Source: WTFY01 sp965205275 (GTDB lineage Bacteria > Pseudomonadota > Gammaproteobacteria > UBA4575). From it: DNA of 64,000 bases. Shown one piece after another: positions 1 to 8,965 of this stretch. Within the stretch, counting starts at the first letter, position 1. Each line of letters starts with the position of its first letter. The notes beneath the pieces were generated by a model. It ran no database searches and was not told where the DNA came from. It saw only the letters and a program-made list of their open reading frames with translations. The stretch is from contig CBDBGX010000001.1 in assembly GCA_965205275.1 (NCBI GenBank), forward strand, positions 40,574 through 104,573, given 5' to 3'. A program made the translations under genes and the position numbers.

Positions 1-1
1 G

Positions 2-472
2 GGTATGTCACCGCTATACCCTTCGCTTGATGCGGTTACTGAAGAATTGTTTGACAAGGTTGTCGGCGTCAATCTGAAGGGACCATTTCGATTGAGTGCC
101 AATGTCGGTAAACGCATGGTAGAAGAGGGTAGTGGTTGCATCATCAATATCAGCAGTACCGCATCTGTAAATCCCAGCCCAAACTCGGAGCCGTATGGCG
201 CCTCCAAGGCAGGTCTTAATGCCATTACACGATCGTTCGCCAGTGCCCTGGGACCAAAAGTCAGGGTAAATTGCATTATAGCCGGACCATTTCTGACCGA
301 TATCAGTAAAGCATGGGATATGGATGCGTTTAAAAAACGGGCAGCCAGTTCAATCCCGATGAAACGCGGTGGGCAGCCCGATGAAATCGTAGGTGCTGCC
401 CTGTATCTGGCCAGTGATGCAGCCAGTTTTACAACGGCCGCACTTCTCTCTGTAGATGGCGGATCACACTGA
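2..472 (+). CDS. SDR family oxidoreductase, C-terminal part (cut by window edge)
   Basis: Short-chain dehydrogenase/reductase using NAD(P)H. The visible part begins after the Rossmann TGxxxGxG segment, which lies upstream of the window, so the gene is 5'-partial; the ATG at 5 is internal. Seen: the helix alpha-4 region VVGVNLKGPF, the catalytic serine in INISS, the YGASK catalytic Tyr-Lys pair, the IIAGPF stretch after it (usually PG) and the C-terminal VDGG typical of classical SDRs. The open frame runs unbroken to the TGA at 470-472. The substrate cannot be deduced. Confidence 0.9.
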   Translation, partial: GMSPLYPSLDAVTEELFDKVVGVNLKGPFRLSANVGKRMVEEGSGCIINISSTASVNPSPNSEPYGASKAGLNAITRSFASALGPKVRVNCIIAGPFLTDISKAWDMDAFKKRAASSIPMKRGGQPDEIVGAALYLASDAASFTTAALLSVDGGSH

Positions 473-730
473 CAGTCTCCAGAAATACCTGTTCCCTCAG
501 AAATAGACCAGTGAGTACCGCGTTATCGTGGTTTAAACTGATATTTTCCAGGGAATAACCGCCCAATCTCAAAGAATTGGCAATACTCGCTGATGCCATC
601 TGTACATAGTGATACTGCCTTTATTAGCCACGTTACCAATCAGTCTTTCTGACCACCTCTCGTCGTGGCCGCAAAGGTTTGTGTCAACCTGATCCTGTAG
701 TCGGCCTTGATGATTTCTGTATGTCAGTGT

Positions 731-1171
731 TTATGGGTCCATTCTGAATACTGCAATGTCTGGTAGGGGTTCCTCTGCTGGAATTTGAAGAATATTGCGC
801 CGCTGGGTGTCGTCGAGTCTAATCGCCGTCCGCTCGTAGAGTTTACCCTCTACCTGTAGACGAACCCGATTATCACGGGCGACATTCTTCGGCCATCGCT
901 TTGTGTCACAGGCACGACAACCCACGTAGAGCACGCTTTCCTCGACCCAGCAGTTCACAGTGATGGAATGAGGAATCAGCCATGGGGTTCGGGTTTCAAC
1001 GTAAATCTTGGATCGACCCGTCAGAAACGACCAGTCAGTATCCTGATTCTCTGCCAGGCTGCCACTCAAACGAGTGCCAGGGCGTCTTTCTTCGGGGTCG
1101 AACGGAATGTTAATGGCAGCGATAAAGAGAAGTACCAGAATTCCCAGGGCAAAAATCAGAGATGGTTTCAT
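731..1171 (-). CDS. Membrane-anchored split-barrel (nitroreductase/PNPOx-like) protein
   Basis: A 146-residue protein starting at the ATG at 1171. One hydrophobic segment at about residues 4-20 should anchor it in the inner membrane with the rest outside. Residues about 55-125 (TVNCW, then RWPKNVARDNRVRLQVEG) resemble the split beta-barrel of F420/FMN-dependent nitroreductase or PNPOx families, in which that motif binds the phosphate of the cofactor. This is an assignment by motif only and the function is unknown. The gene stands alone; the dispersed repeats begin directly upstream of it. Confidence 0.55.
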   Translation of the reverse strand: MKPSLIFALGILVLLFIAAINIPFDPEERRPGTRLSGSLAENQDTDWSFLTGRSKIYVETRTPWLIPHSITVNCWVEESVLYVGCRACDTKRWPKNVARDNRVRLQVEGKLYERTAIRLDDTQRRNILQIPAEEPLPDIAVFRMDP

Positions 1172-1214
1172 ACACTCATGTCCGTATCGATATGTCGGTC
1201 CTGTGGATTATAAA

Positions 1215-1360
1215 CCATGGGGTCGGAGTAAAGTGCCGGAGTAAGCAAAATTTCAACAAAATTGGAAGCCATGGGGTCGGAAGCCATGGGGTCGGAGTAA
1301 AGTGCCGAAACCATGGGGTCGGAGTAAAGTGCCGGAGTAAGCAAAAATTCAACAAAATTG
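1215..1360. repeat. Clustered GGGGTCGGAGTAAAG-type repeats
   Basis: The core CCATGGGGTCGGA occurs four times (starting near 1215, 1269, 1286 and 1311). The first and last copies extend to about 50 bases (1215-1264 and 1311-1360) and differ by one base in the extension. The middle copies are truncated. The array sits between two minus-strand genes. A GGGGGAATCCCCC palindrome follows at its right edge (about 1360-1372). Related cores occur near 14,983, 36,715, 61,203-61,293 and 62,773. Confidence 0.85.
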
Positions 1361-1481
1361 GGGGAATCCCCCTCCTGATTCTTGGGAGCCTTCAGCGGGC
1401 CAAAAACTCGCCCTGCCACTGTCGCGGAGCAAACAGGCCGGCTTACCTGGATTTTCTTCGTCATGTTTGATGAGAGTTGGA

Positions 1482-2090
1482 CTATGCTGCAGGTGAGTGC
1501 AGCATCTCTTTAACCGTATTGATCAGGTATTGACCCAAGGCTTCATAAAAACCCGTATCACTGGATCTTTGTCCGGTACCGGTGAGAGTAGTACCGAATG
1601 GCGGCACGTGAATAAAGACGACGTGTTGAAGCTGTTCATGGATATGGCGCAGTGATTCCAGGGTATACAGGGTCTCTTCGCAGAGAAACTGACCTGCATC
1701 AGAAGATACCTGGACAGGAAAGTTACCACGCAAGAGGTTCTTGTGCAGAAGGTCTACATCAAATTCAGTAGTGTAGGTTTCTGGTCCCGAATGTTCTATG
1801 AGTTGAACACCCGGGTATTGATTACTATTGTCGAGCATCTTTCCACGAGTATTGCGCGCGACGGTTTCAATTTTTAAACCCTGGACGTTTCCTTCACCGA
1901 GACCGACAATAGTGTCAGGACATTGGTTTCGACAATATTCATTGAGTATCCTGGAAGGTGCGCCCCAGACAACGGGTATCTCCAATGCATCGGCAAGCCC
2001 TGTGCGTGCAATGGCGCTTGCTGTCATCCAGGATGCATTTACGGTGCGACCTTTAAAAGGGGCGAAGCCGGTTACCAGAATTCCGGGCAT
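1482..2090 (-). CDS. pcp: Pyroglutamyl-peptidase I (peptidase C15)
   Basis: Removes N-terminal pyroglutamate from peptides in the cytoplasm. The C15 hallmarks are visible: LVTGFAPFKG near the start, IETVARN carrying the catalytic Glu at about residue 75, AGQFLC with the nucleophile Cys at about 137, and FIHVP with the catalytic His at about 161. At 202 residues it has the usual family length. The ATG at 2090 has a GAGGA ribosome site 8 bases upstream. The gene is monocistronic. The usual G-x-Y/F-L-C-N site reads GQFLCE here, a mild deviation. Confidence 0.88.
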   Translation of the reverse strand: MPGILVTGFAPFKGRTVNASWMTASAIARTGLADALEIPVVWGAPSRILNEYCRNQCPDTIVGLGEGNVQGLKIETVARNTRGKMLDNSNQYPGVQLIEHSGPETYTTEFDVDLLHKNLLRGNFPVQVSSDAGQFLCEETLYTLESLRHIHEQLQHVVFIHVPPFGTTLTGTGQRSSDTGFYEALGQYLINTVKEMLHSPAA

Positions 2091-2188
2091 TTATATGTCC
2101 TCATGTATAAACCCGCTGAAGGCTCTAAACTATTTGATTGAAGCAGAGGGATAGGGTGAAATCAAATATTAGGGAATAGAGAACTGAT

Positions 2189-2593
2189 ATGGTCAATCCA
2201 GAGATCGTGCTATTTGCCAATGAGGCCTTCTATCTTGCGTTTAACAATCGTGACCTTGAAGCGATGGAAAAACTCTGGTCAAGACATACGCCTCCCGTCT
2301 GTATTCATCCCGGTTGGAGTGGACTGTACAACCGAAACGAAATCATGAAGAGCTGGCAGGATATTTTCAGCAATGAGAATGCACAACAGTTTATCCTCTG
2401 TCACAATTCACGGATATTTTTTCAACAGGACATCATGTCTGTAATATGTTTTGAACAACTGGCGGAGGAATGGCTGATAGCCACCAATAATTTCGTGTTG
2501 GAGGAAGGAGATGTCAGGATCTTCCACCATCAGGCCAGTCAGTGTTTTGATCCCCCGGATGTGATCGAACAAATCAGACCGTCTTTCCAGTAG
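2189..2593 (+). CDS. SnoaL/DUF4440-like nuclear transport factor 2 family protein
   Basis: A 134-residue single-domain protein with the cone-shaped NTF2 pattern: an N-terminal helix (FANEAFYLAFNNRDLEAM), LWS, then CIHPGWSGLYNR followed by alternating beta strands ending in FHHQASQC. This is the SnoaL_3 arrangement found in many small proteobacterial proteins whose ligand is unknown. It stands upstream of the alcohol dehydrogenase on the same strand with a 70-base gap and could share its transcript. No catalytic role can be assigned. Confidence 0.7.
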   Translation: MVNPEIVLFANEAFYLAFNNRDLEAMEKLWSRHTPPVCIHPGWSGLYNRNEIMKSWQDIFSNENAQQFILCHNSRIFFQQDIMSVICFEQLAEEWLIATNNFVLEEGDVRIFHHQASQCFDPPDVIEQIRPSFQ

Positions 2594-2663
2594 TGTTGTA
2601 CTGCAAGGCTACGTATAGTAAAAATTGAGTTTCCATCCAGTTTAATCAAGAAAGGAAGATTTC

Positions 2664-3743
2664 ATGAAGGCAGCAGTGTTCAGAGAAGTGGGTAAACCCC
2701 TTGAAGTAGAAGAAGTTGAAATTTCCAAACCCAGTCCTCGGGAAGTGTTGATCCGAACAGCTGCTGCAGGTGTCTGTCACAGTGACCTGCATTTTGTAGA
2801 GGGGCTGTATCCTGCGGCGACACCTTTGGTGCTTGGCCATGAGTCTGCAGGTATTGTGGAAGAGGTTGGCGCCAACGTTACCTATGTGAAACCCGGCGAT
2901 CATGTCATTACCTGCCTTTCGGTGTTCTGCGGTCATTGTGAGATGTGCCTTACCGGACATCTGTCGCTTTGCGCCAATCCAGAGACCAGACGAGGCCATG
3001 AAGAAGAACCGAGACTTGCAAAGAACAGTCAGCCGGTACAGCAGTTTGCAGATCTGTCTTCGTTTGCCGAGCAGATGCTGGTACATGAACATGCCATAGT
3101 GAAAATCAGAGAAGATATGCCTCTCGATCGTGCCGCTCTGATCGGTTGCGGTGTTACAACGGGAGTCGGATCTGTTTTCCATACTGCCGCGGTAGAGCCC
3201 GGGTCCACGGTTGCGGTGATCGGTTGTGGAGGTGTTGGATTGTCCTGTATCAACGGTGCTGAACTTGCCGGGGCAGGTCGGATTATTGCCATAGATACGA
3301 TAGAAACCAAGTTGGATATGGCGAAGATATTCGGTGCGACCGATGTCGTCAACGCCAGCGATGTGAATCCTGTTGGAGAGGTACGCGAATTGACCGGCGG
3401 TGGTGTACAGTATTCATTTGAAGCTATTGGTCTGAAGCAAACTGCCGAACAGGCGTTCAGTATGCTTCGCCCCGGGGGAACAGCGACGATCATCGGTATG
3501 ATTCCAATCGGCGTGAAGATTGAACTCACCGGAGCAGCGTTCCTTCAGGAGAAGAAAATTCAGGGATCAATGATGGGGTCCAATCGTTTCCGTGTCGATA
3601 TGCCCCGGTTTATAGATTTCTATCTTGCCGGGAAATTGCATCTGGATGAAATGGTATCCAAACGCATCCAATTGTCCCAGGTGAATGAAGCGTTTGCCGA
3701 TATGAAATCCGGGTCGGTTGCCCGCAGCGTGATTATCTTCTAA
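2664..3743 (+). CDS. Zinc-dependent alcohol dehydrogenase (class III-like MDR)
   Basis: Medium-chain dehydrogenase of 359 residues, NAD(P)-dependent oxidation of an alcohol or a thiol adduct. The catalytic zinc ligands are Cys38 (GVCHSD) and His59-Glu60 (GHES); the structural zinc cysteines are at 89, 92, 95 and 103. The Rossmann motif VIGCGGVG precedes the coenzyme region. The ATG at 2664 is preceded by AAGAAAGGAAG. The last ~60 bases are repeated twice more immediately downstream (3761-3911), so the gene end has been tandemly copied. Class III features suggest a formaldehyde- or acyl-aldehyde-type role, but the substrate is unproven. Confidence 0.9.
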   Translation: MKAAVFREVGKPLEVEEVEISKPSPREVLIRTAAAGVCHSDLHFVEGLYPAATPLVLGHESAGIVEEVGANVTYVKPGDHVITCLSVFCGHCEMCLTGHLSLCANPETRRGHEEEPRLAKNSQPVQQFADLSSFAEQMLVHEHAIVKIREDMPLDRAALIGCGVTTGVGSVFHTAAVEPGSTVAVIGCGGVGLSCINGAELAGAGRIIAIDTIETKLDMAKIFGATDVVNASDVNPVGEVRELTGGGVQYSFEAIGLKQTAEQAFSMLRPGGTATIIGMIPIGVKIELTGAAFLQEKKIQGSMMGSNRFRVDMPRFIDFYLAGKLHLDEMVSKRIQLSQVNEAFADMKSGSVARSVIIF

Positions 3744-3911
3744 TCTATTAATTTTTCCAGGTGAATGAAGCGTTGACCGATATGAAATCCGGGCTGGTTG
3801 CTTACAGTGTGATAATCTTCAAATTATCTATTTTGTCCCCAGTGAATGAAGCGTTTGCCGATATGAAATCCGGGTCGGTTGCCCGCAGTGTGATTATCTT
3901 CTAATTTTTTC
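3681..3911 (+). repeat. Tandem triplication of the 3' end of the alcohol dehydrogenase gene
   Basis: The block starting GTGAATGAAGCGTTTGCCGA at 3681 recurs at 3761 and 3842, giving a period of 80-81 bases. Copy 1 is the real C-terminus of the dehydrogenase (VNEAFADMKSGSVARSVIIF). Copy 3 is nearly identical to copy 1, whereas copy 2 carries several substitutions and lost its stop context. The third copy runs into the convergent flavoprotein gene and supplies that gene's stop codon (3901-3903). Confidence 0.92.
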
Positions 3912-5409
3912 CAAGATAGTTCGAGGCACTGAGACCGGCTATCCTGCCAAAGACCGCACCGGAAGTCAGGCCGGTGCCCCCGGGATAGTTGAAGTAGAAT
4001 AATCCGCCAACCATCTCTCCTGCAGCAAACAGACCAGGAATTTCGAACTCGTCCTGGTCTACAACGCAGGCATTTCCGTTTATTTTCAGTCCGCCAAAAG
4101 TAAAGGTAATACCGCAGGTTACCTGAAAAGCACTGTACGGAGGGCTGTCCAGCGGGTTTGCCCAGTTGGATTTGTCGATATTGAGTCCGATGGTTTTAAG
4201 TCCGTCCTTAATGGCAGGATTGAATGGTATATTTGTCTGTACAGCTTGGTTAAACGCTTTGACGGTTTGTAGAAAGCGACTTGCATCGACACCTTCAAGT
4301 TTTGCCGCGAGGGCGTCGACAGTGGCGGCTGTAACTCTGGTCACTTGCCTGATGCGGTATTCATCGCGCAGTAAATCTGCCACCTTGCTGTCGAAAACCT
4401 GCCAGGCAAATTGCGCTGGCTGGTTGAGGATCTCGCGACCATAACGGGCATAAGTGTAGTTTCTGAAGTCTGCTCCTTCGTCCACAAATCTTTCACCATT
4501 GGCGTTAATCAGCAGGCCCAGGGGATATGAATGTTTCTGAAAACCATCGCCAACGTCAAGGTCACCAAATTCAGGAGCGTTTCTGTCCCAGCCGACAGCA
4601 TGACAGCCGGACCAGTTACCGTAAGGAGCAGCGCCAAGATCCAGACCCATCTTGATCCCATCTCCAGTGTTATAACGGGTTCCGCGAACCTTCGCGAGTT
4701 CCCATCCCGGTCCGAGATATCGGGTTCGCCATTCACTGTTTGCTTCAAAGCCGCCACAGGCAAGTATCACTGCACCACAATCGATGCTGGCCAGCCTGCC
4801 GCCATGTTTGAAGATTACTCCAGCGGTTTTGCCTTCCGACATGACGATATCAATAACACGGCTTTCATATCTGACTGGAATGTCATGAACCGCCGCTGCC
4901 TTGTTGAGATTGTCAATCAGTCCTGGTCCGCCACCCCAGGCCTCCACGGTAAGGCCTCCCCAGAATTTGAATTTACCATCTACTTTGAATGCCTGACGGC
5001 CATACATGGGAAGAAATCTCACCCCTTTGCTCTTCATCCACTGCAGTGTGGAGAGACTGTTTTCAACTAGTAATTCGGTGAGTTCCGGGTCGCATCGATA
5101 CTGCGTTATGAGACCCATGTCATCATAGAACTGGTCTCGAGTATAGGTACCAAAGTCAGACCCTGCGATTTCATCGTCGGACAGTTCCGGCATAATTGTT
5201 CTGAGGTCTTCTACGCCATCATAAACAAAGCGCATTGCCCCGGCCGTGTATCGAGAATTCCCCCCCTTTTGCGATTCCGGTGCTCTTTCCAGAACCAGTA
5301 CACTGGCACCGGATTCTCTCGCCGACAATGCCGCACAGAGAGCCGCGTTTCCGGCGCCGACAACAACAACGTCGTAGTATTCATTCATACCTTTTGTCTC
5401 TAAAGACAT
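3901..5409 (-). CDS. FAD-dependent oxidoreductase, fumarate reductase/TcuA-like flavoprotein
   Basis: A flavoprotein of about 502 residues. The N-terminus has the dinucleotide motif VVVGAGNAALCAALSA followed by VLVLERAP and GGNSRYTAG; the C-terminus has the second FAD motif GLFAAGEMVGG and GGTGLTSG. This is the pattern of the FAD_binding_2 family (fumarate reductase, tricarballylate dehydrogenase TcuA, 3-ketosteroid dehydrogenase). I chose the ATG at 5409 because GAGG lies 8 bases upstream; a TTG at 5415 and an ATG at 5388 are in frame. No partner subunit (iron-sulfur or cytochrome) is nearby. The stop codon lies in the third copy of the dehydrogenase-end repeat. Confidence 0.85.
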   Translation of the reverse strand: MSLETKGMNEYYDVVVVGAGNAALCAALSARESGASVLVLERAPESQKGGNSRYTAGAMRFVYDGVEDLRTIMPELSDDEIAGSDFGTYTRDQFYDDMGLITQYRCDPELTELLVENSLSTLQWMKSKGVRFLPMYGRQAFKVDGKFKFWGGLTVEAWGGGPGLIDNLNKAAAVHDIPVRYESRVIDIVMSEGKTAGVIFKHGGRLASIDCGAVILACGGFEANSEWRTRYLGPGWELAKVRGTRYNTGDGIKMGLDLGAAPYGNWSGCHAVGWDRNAPEFGDLDVGDGFQKHSYPLGLLINANGERFVDEGADFRNYTYARYGREILNQPAQFAWQVFDSKVADLLRDEYRIRQVTRVTAATVDALAAKLEGVDASRFLQTVKAFNQAVQTNIPFNPAIKDGLKTIGLNIDKSNWANPLDSPPYSAFQVTCGITFTFGGLKINGNACVVDQDEFEIPGLFAAGEMVGGLFYFNYPGGTGLTSGAVFGRIAGLSASNYLGKN

Positions 5410-5551
5410 TCTCAAGACCTCTATTCTGCTTACACTTGCGGCTGGTTTTCTTTAGTTATCTCTTCGGGATTGTACGACTATTGTTATGAGCCGGACAATC
5501 CGGCATCCTTTCGTTGGTCGGAATTTCTTGAATCTTTCCCCTGACTGACAA

Positions 5552-5699
5552 CTGATGGTGGTCGCATCAGCAGTCACATCAATCGCCATAATGGTCAATA
5601 AATCGAGCATTCCGTGAGTAAATTCACTCAATCAAATAAAGCCGGATGGGATGGTCTTGCTGAAACCCACTATAGAAACTGTCACACTGATATTAAGCT
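5552..5699 (+). repeat. Degraded duplicate of the methyltransferase leader and 5' end
   Basis: The sequence CTGATGGTG...GTGAGTAAATTC...GGATGGGATGG...CACACTGATA at 5552-5699 is repeated with differences at 5710-5845, the leader and first ~30 codons of the next gene. In the left copy the frame dissolves shortly after CACACTGATATTAAG. It is therefore a truncated duplicate rather than a second gene. The rest of the 5410-5746 gap shows no other gene. Confidence 0.85.
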
Positions 5700-5746
5700 C
5701 TATTGGCCACTGATGGTGTCACATCAATCACCTTAACGATCATAGA

Positions 5747-6520
5747 ATGGGGCATTTAGTGAGTAAATTCACACAATCGAATAAAGCCGGATGGGATGGC
5801 CTCGCTGAAACCCATTATCGTAACTATCACACTGATAGATTATTGGCTGGCAAACCATTATTGAATGAAGTTATTAAAAGTGAGGTGGGCGAAGTCACGG
5901 GTAAGGAACTGGTGCACTTACTCTGTCATATCGGTACCGATACACTTTCATGGGCATTGCTGGGCGCCAGTGTGACTGGCATAGATATCTCGTCGGAGTC
6001 CCTGAAATACGCAAGAAAGCTGGCCGACAAAATGGGAATTGAAGCTGACTTTATTGAAGCAGACATAATGGAAGTAAGAAACAAGGTCCAATCAAAATAT
6101 GATCTTGCATTCTGTTCGACAGGAGTGCTCTGCTGGCTTCCAGACGTCAAAAGTTTTGCACAAACTGTGCGACATTTGTTAAATGATGGGGGCATCTTTT
6201 ACATTTACGAGGGTCATCCTTTCCTAAGTGCACTCACTGATGAATCAGGATACCAGGGAAACTATTTCCGTAAGGAGGTGTGGGAATTCGAGAACATGGG
6301 TGATTACACGGACCCAGATCTTAAAGTTCCAACCAGGTCTTACGAGTGGAATTGGACAATGGGCGAGATTGTTACTGCATTTTGTGAAGCACGATTCAGG
6401 ATAGAGTTTCTACATGAATTTCCCCAATTCTTCTATGGTGGCTATACCGATATCCAGATCCAGGAAAATAAAACTGAATCATATCCCTGCACTTTCAGTC
6501 TTAAAGCACTTGCAGTGTGA
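5747..6520 (+). CDS. Class I SAM-dependent methyltransferase
   Basis: A soluble methyltransferase of 257 residues. The SAM-binding motif I region reads LLCHIGTDTLSWALLGA followed by VTGIDIS (acidic residue of motif II) and IEADIME. LNDGGIFYIYEGHPF is the post-motif strand. The cysteine-histidine form of motif I (CHIG rather than GxGxG) is characteristic of a bacterial subfamily of Methyltransf_11/25 proteins of unknown substrate. Start choice is open: the ATG at 5747 or the GTG at 5759, which gives the conserved SKFTQSNKAGWD start. The leader is duplicated upstream. Confidence 0.82.
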   Translation: MGHLVSKFTQSNKAGWDGLAETHYRNYHTDRLLAGKPLLNEVIKSEVGEVTGKELVHLLCHIGTDTLSWALLGASVTGIDISSESLKYARKLADKMGIEADFIEADIMEVRNKVQSKYDLAFCSTGVLCWLPDVKSFAQTVRHLLNDGGIFYIYEGHPFLSALTDESGYQGNYFRKEVWEFENMGDYTDPDLKVPTRSYEWNWTMGEIVTAFCEARFRIEFLHEFPQFFYGGYTDIQIQENKTESYPCTFSLKALAV

Positions 6521-6734
6521 GACCGAAAACAGCCGGAATTTGCACTGTACAAATACCTGTTTGGCCTGGGAAGATCTCAATTGGATTTTGGAAGAAAACC
6601 GGGGGCGTCACACTGCTGCTTCAGATCGGATGAATAGTCTGTTTAAATCTCTCGGGGATAGAGAATGAATCCGGGGAAAGTGTACTCAAAAAGAAAAGAA
6701 TATATAATAATAAATATAGCAATATGAATTAGTT

Positions 6735-6750
6735 AAGCTATAATATACTG
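6735..6750 (+). promoter_or_regulatory. Possible -10 element upstream of the HNH gene
   Basis: The 100 bases before the HNH gene are strikingly AT-rich and contain TATAAT at 6739-6744, about 22 bases before the first candidate start codon. No convincing -35 hexamer lies 17 bases upstream, so this is a weak call. The remainder of 6521-6765 shows no gene. Confidence 0.25.
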
Positions 6751-6765
6751 TATTCTATTACAGTA

Positions 6766-8754
6766 GTGATCCAGTCCATGACATCCCCCGAACCCACACC
6801 TTTCCCCGAGAATTCACTTGAACGCAGCCTGCAGCGACGCGCCCGCAGTGCAGAACTGGAACCACAGATCATCAAGCTCGCTGGCGAGATCAACGCCGCT
6901 GACTATCGCTTCCTCAAACTGCTCGCGGAATTCGATGACAACCATGGCTGGTGGGGCGACGGTATCAAGTCCTTCGCCCACTGGCTCAACTACATGATCG
7001 GTCTCAATGAAGTGGTCGCACGCGAGAAAGTGCGCGTAGCTCGTGCCCTGACTGATCTGCCACTGATCGACGAGGCTTTTCGGCTGGGTAAACTCAGCTA
7101 CTCCAAAGTCCGGGCCATCACCCGCATCGGTACGCCGAACAACCAGGACTTTCTGCTGATGATTGCCGAATACGGCACCGCCAGCCATATTGAACATTTG
7201 GCTCGCAAGTATCGCCTTTGCCAGCGACTGGATGCCGAAGTGGATCCGGATGAACTCTGGAAGAAGGACCGTGCGTTCTACTATCGCATTGATGAAGACG
7301 GCATGTATCTGTTCGAAGGACGGTTGCCCGCGGAGGAAGGCGCGGTCATTATCAAAGCGATCGATATGATGCGAAAAGCGATCCGCCGGGAGCGCGGTGA
7401 TGACCCGGAACAGGTCCAAGCGCGGATTATGGCGCAACGGGCGCAACAGCAGGATGATCAGGATGAGTCATCGTCCCGGACAGATGTCCAGTCGGAGCCA
7501 TGGAGCCAGAAGGATCAACCACATATCCAGTCTCAATCTCAACCACACTTCCAGCAAGGACTGTCGCAGCAACAAAATGATCAGGGTGAGCCACAGACTT
7601 GGGTACAAGACCAGCCACAGGACCAGATAGACCAGACACAAGCTGAGCCACAGAACCAACAGAACCAGGCACAGTCTCAGCCACACGACCAGCAGGATGA
7701 TCTGTCGCACCAGGATGATCAGGGTGAGCCACAGACTTGGGTACAAGACCAGATACAAGCTGAGCCACACGATCAGCAGAACCAGACACTGTCTCAGCCA
7801 CAGGACCAACAGAACAAGGCACAGTCTCAGCCACACGACCAGCAGGACCAACAGGACCAACAGGACCAGGCACAGTCTGAATCATACGATCAACAGAACC
7901 AGTCACAATCCGCGTCACAGAACCAGCCACACTGCCAGCACTCAACCGGTAATGAGAACGCATCTCAAAATGTTTCCGCGGAAACATTTATCCAGGATAT
8001 CAACCCACCGGATATCCTGGATGATCAGGCGTCTGCCCTGACCCAGTTGGCGGAACATTATCTGGAAACCGCCAACAAGTCGTCTCCCCACACCAGCCTC
8101 AGCGAAAAATACCAGGTGTTGCTGCATATCAACGCCAATGAAGCGCATGTCGATCACCAGATCAATCAAGGTGATATCTGCCATGTCGAGAACAACAAGT
8201 TCCTCTCCCGGGAGGTCGCCCGCCAGTTAGCCTGTGACACCCATATGCGGGTGGTGCTTGAAGATGATGACGGCAAGGTCCTGAATATTGGTCGCAAAAG
8301 CCGGACGATTCCCCGCGCCATTGCTCATGCCCTGAACATCCGCGATGGCGGATGCCGGTATCCGGGGTGTACCCAGCACTTCTGGACCGATGCACATCAT
8401 GTCAGGCACTGGGCGGCTGGCGGTGAAACAAAACTGGAGAATCTCATTACTCTGTGCCGTTTCCATCACACACAGCTGCACAAGGATGTGTATGAGATCC
8501 ATGTTAAGGATCAGGACTTTGTTTTCATCAACCAGGACAAGGAAGAAATCCTGCGGTCAATTCATCCACAGTTTCCCGTTGTGGAAGCGGATGATCGGGT
8601 TCAGTCGATGTTGAAGGACCAGGCTCACATCGGAATCGACGCCAACACAGCTGAGACCAAATGGCGCGGTGACGCGATGGATATCCAGATGGCGCTTCAT
8701 GTGGCCTTCGATGCGGAACGTGACGATGTCATCAAACCTGGGGATCCGGACTGA
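6766..8754 (+). CDS. 13E12-type HNH endonuclease (DUF222 + HNH) with Gln/Asp-rich linker
   Basis: A 662-residue protein. Residues ~15-215 match the all-helical DUF222 region (HWLNYMIGLNEVVAREKVRV, LPLIDEAFRLGKLSYSKVRA). Residues ~528-570 are an HNH nuclease with zinc cysteines (CRYPGC, then DAHHVRHWAAGG, NLITLCRFHH). Between them (about 225-390) lies a low-complexity linker built of Gln, Asp, His and Ser, made by DNA-level repeats. The family is multicopy and probably mobile in many genomes; its biological role is unsettled. The GTG at 6766 and the ATG at 6778 are both possible starts, neither with a clear ribosome site. Confidence 0.88.
   Translation: MIQSMTSPEPTPFPENSLERSLQRRARSAELEPQIIKLAGEINAADYRFLKLLAEFDDNHGWWGDGIKSFAHWLNYMIGLNEVVAREKVRVARALTDLPLIDEAFRLGKLSYSKVRAITRIGTPNNQDFLLMIAEYGTASHIEHLARKYRLCQRLDAEVDPDELWKKDRAFYYRIDEDGMYLFEGRLPAEEGAVIIKAIDMMRKAIRRERGDDPEQVQARIMAQRAQQQDDQDESSSRTDVQSEPWSQKDQPHIQSQSQPHFQQGLSQQQNDQGEPQTWVQDQPQDQIDQTQAEPQNQQNQAQSQPHDQQDDLSHQDDQGEPQTWVQDQIQAEPHDQQNQTLSQPQDQQNKAQSQPHDQQDQQDQQDQAQSESYDQQNQSQSASQNQPHCQHSTGNENASQNVSAETFIQDINPPDILDDQASALTQLAEHYLETANKSSPHTSLSEKYQVLLHINANEAHVDHQINQGDICHVENNKFLSREVARQLACDTHMRVVLEDDDGKVLNIGRKSRTIPRAIAHALNIRDGGCRYPGCTQHFWTDAHHVRHWAAGGETKLENLITLCRFHHTQLHKDVYEIHVKDQDFVFINQDKEEILRSIHPQFPVVEADDRVQSMLKDQAHIGIDANTAETKWRGDAMDIQMALHVAFDAERDDVIKPGDPD
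7440..7930 (+). repeat. Minisatellite-like array coding the Gln/Asp-rich linker
   Basis: Within the HNH gene, CAGGACCAG/CCACAGGAC-like blocks repeat irregularly. One 38-base block (7577-7614) recurs exactly at 7715-7752, a shift of 138 bases. All repeats keep the frame, so the linker can expand or shrink without breaking the protein. Confidence 0.85.
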
Positions 8755-8965
8755 TATCAACAGAGTATTTTCCAATACTAAAATGAGTCAGAAGAAAGGT
8801 GTTTTTTAGTCTGTCTTCTGGTTCTGTTCGTTGATGGTTTTAATGAGTATTTGAGAGGCTTTAGTAACTGGTCCGCCGCCTGATTATCGCTGATCTCGTG
8901 CGCGATGCGATCATGGTTCTTTCATTGAGGGTGTGGGAGAATGGGTAGACTGACTGGTGTAATGT

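Noticed and set aside
1215..1360. A CRISPR array.
   Set aside because: Copies are of unequal length and in direct contact, without spacers or cas genes.
5552..6520. Two tandem methyltransferase genes.
   Set aside because: The left copy loses the frame after about 30 codons and has no continuation; it is a duplicate fragment.
7427..7987. Long minus-strand frames opposite the HNH linker.
   Set aside because: They arise from the repeated CAG/CCA codons of the sense gene; their protein is a Val/Leu-rich repeat shadow.
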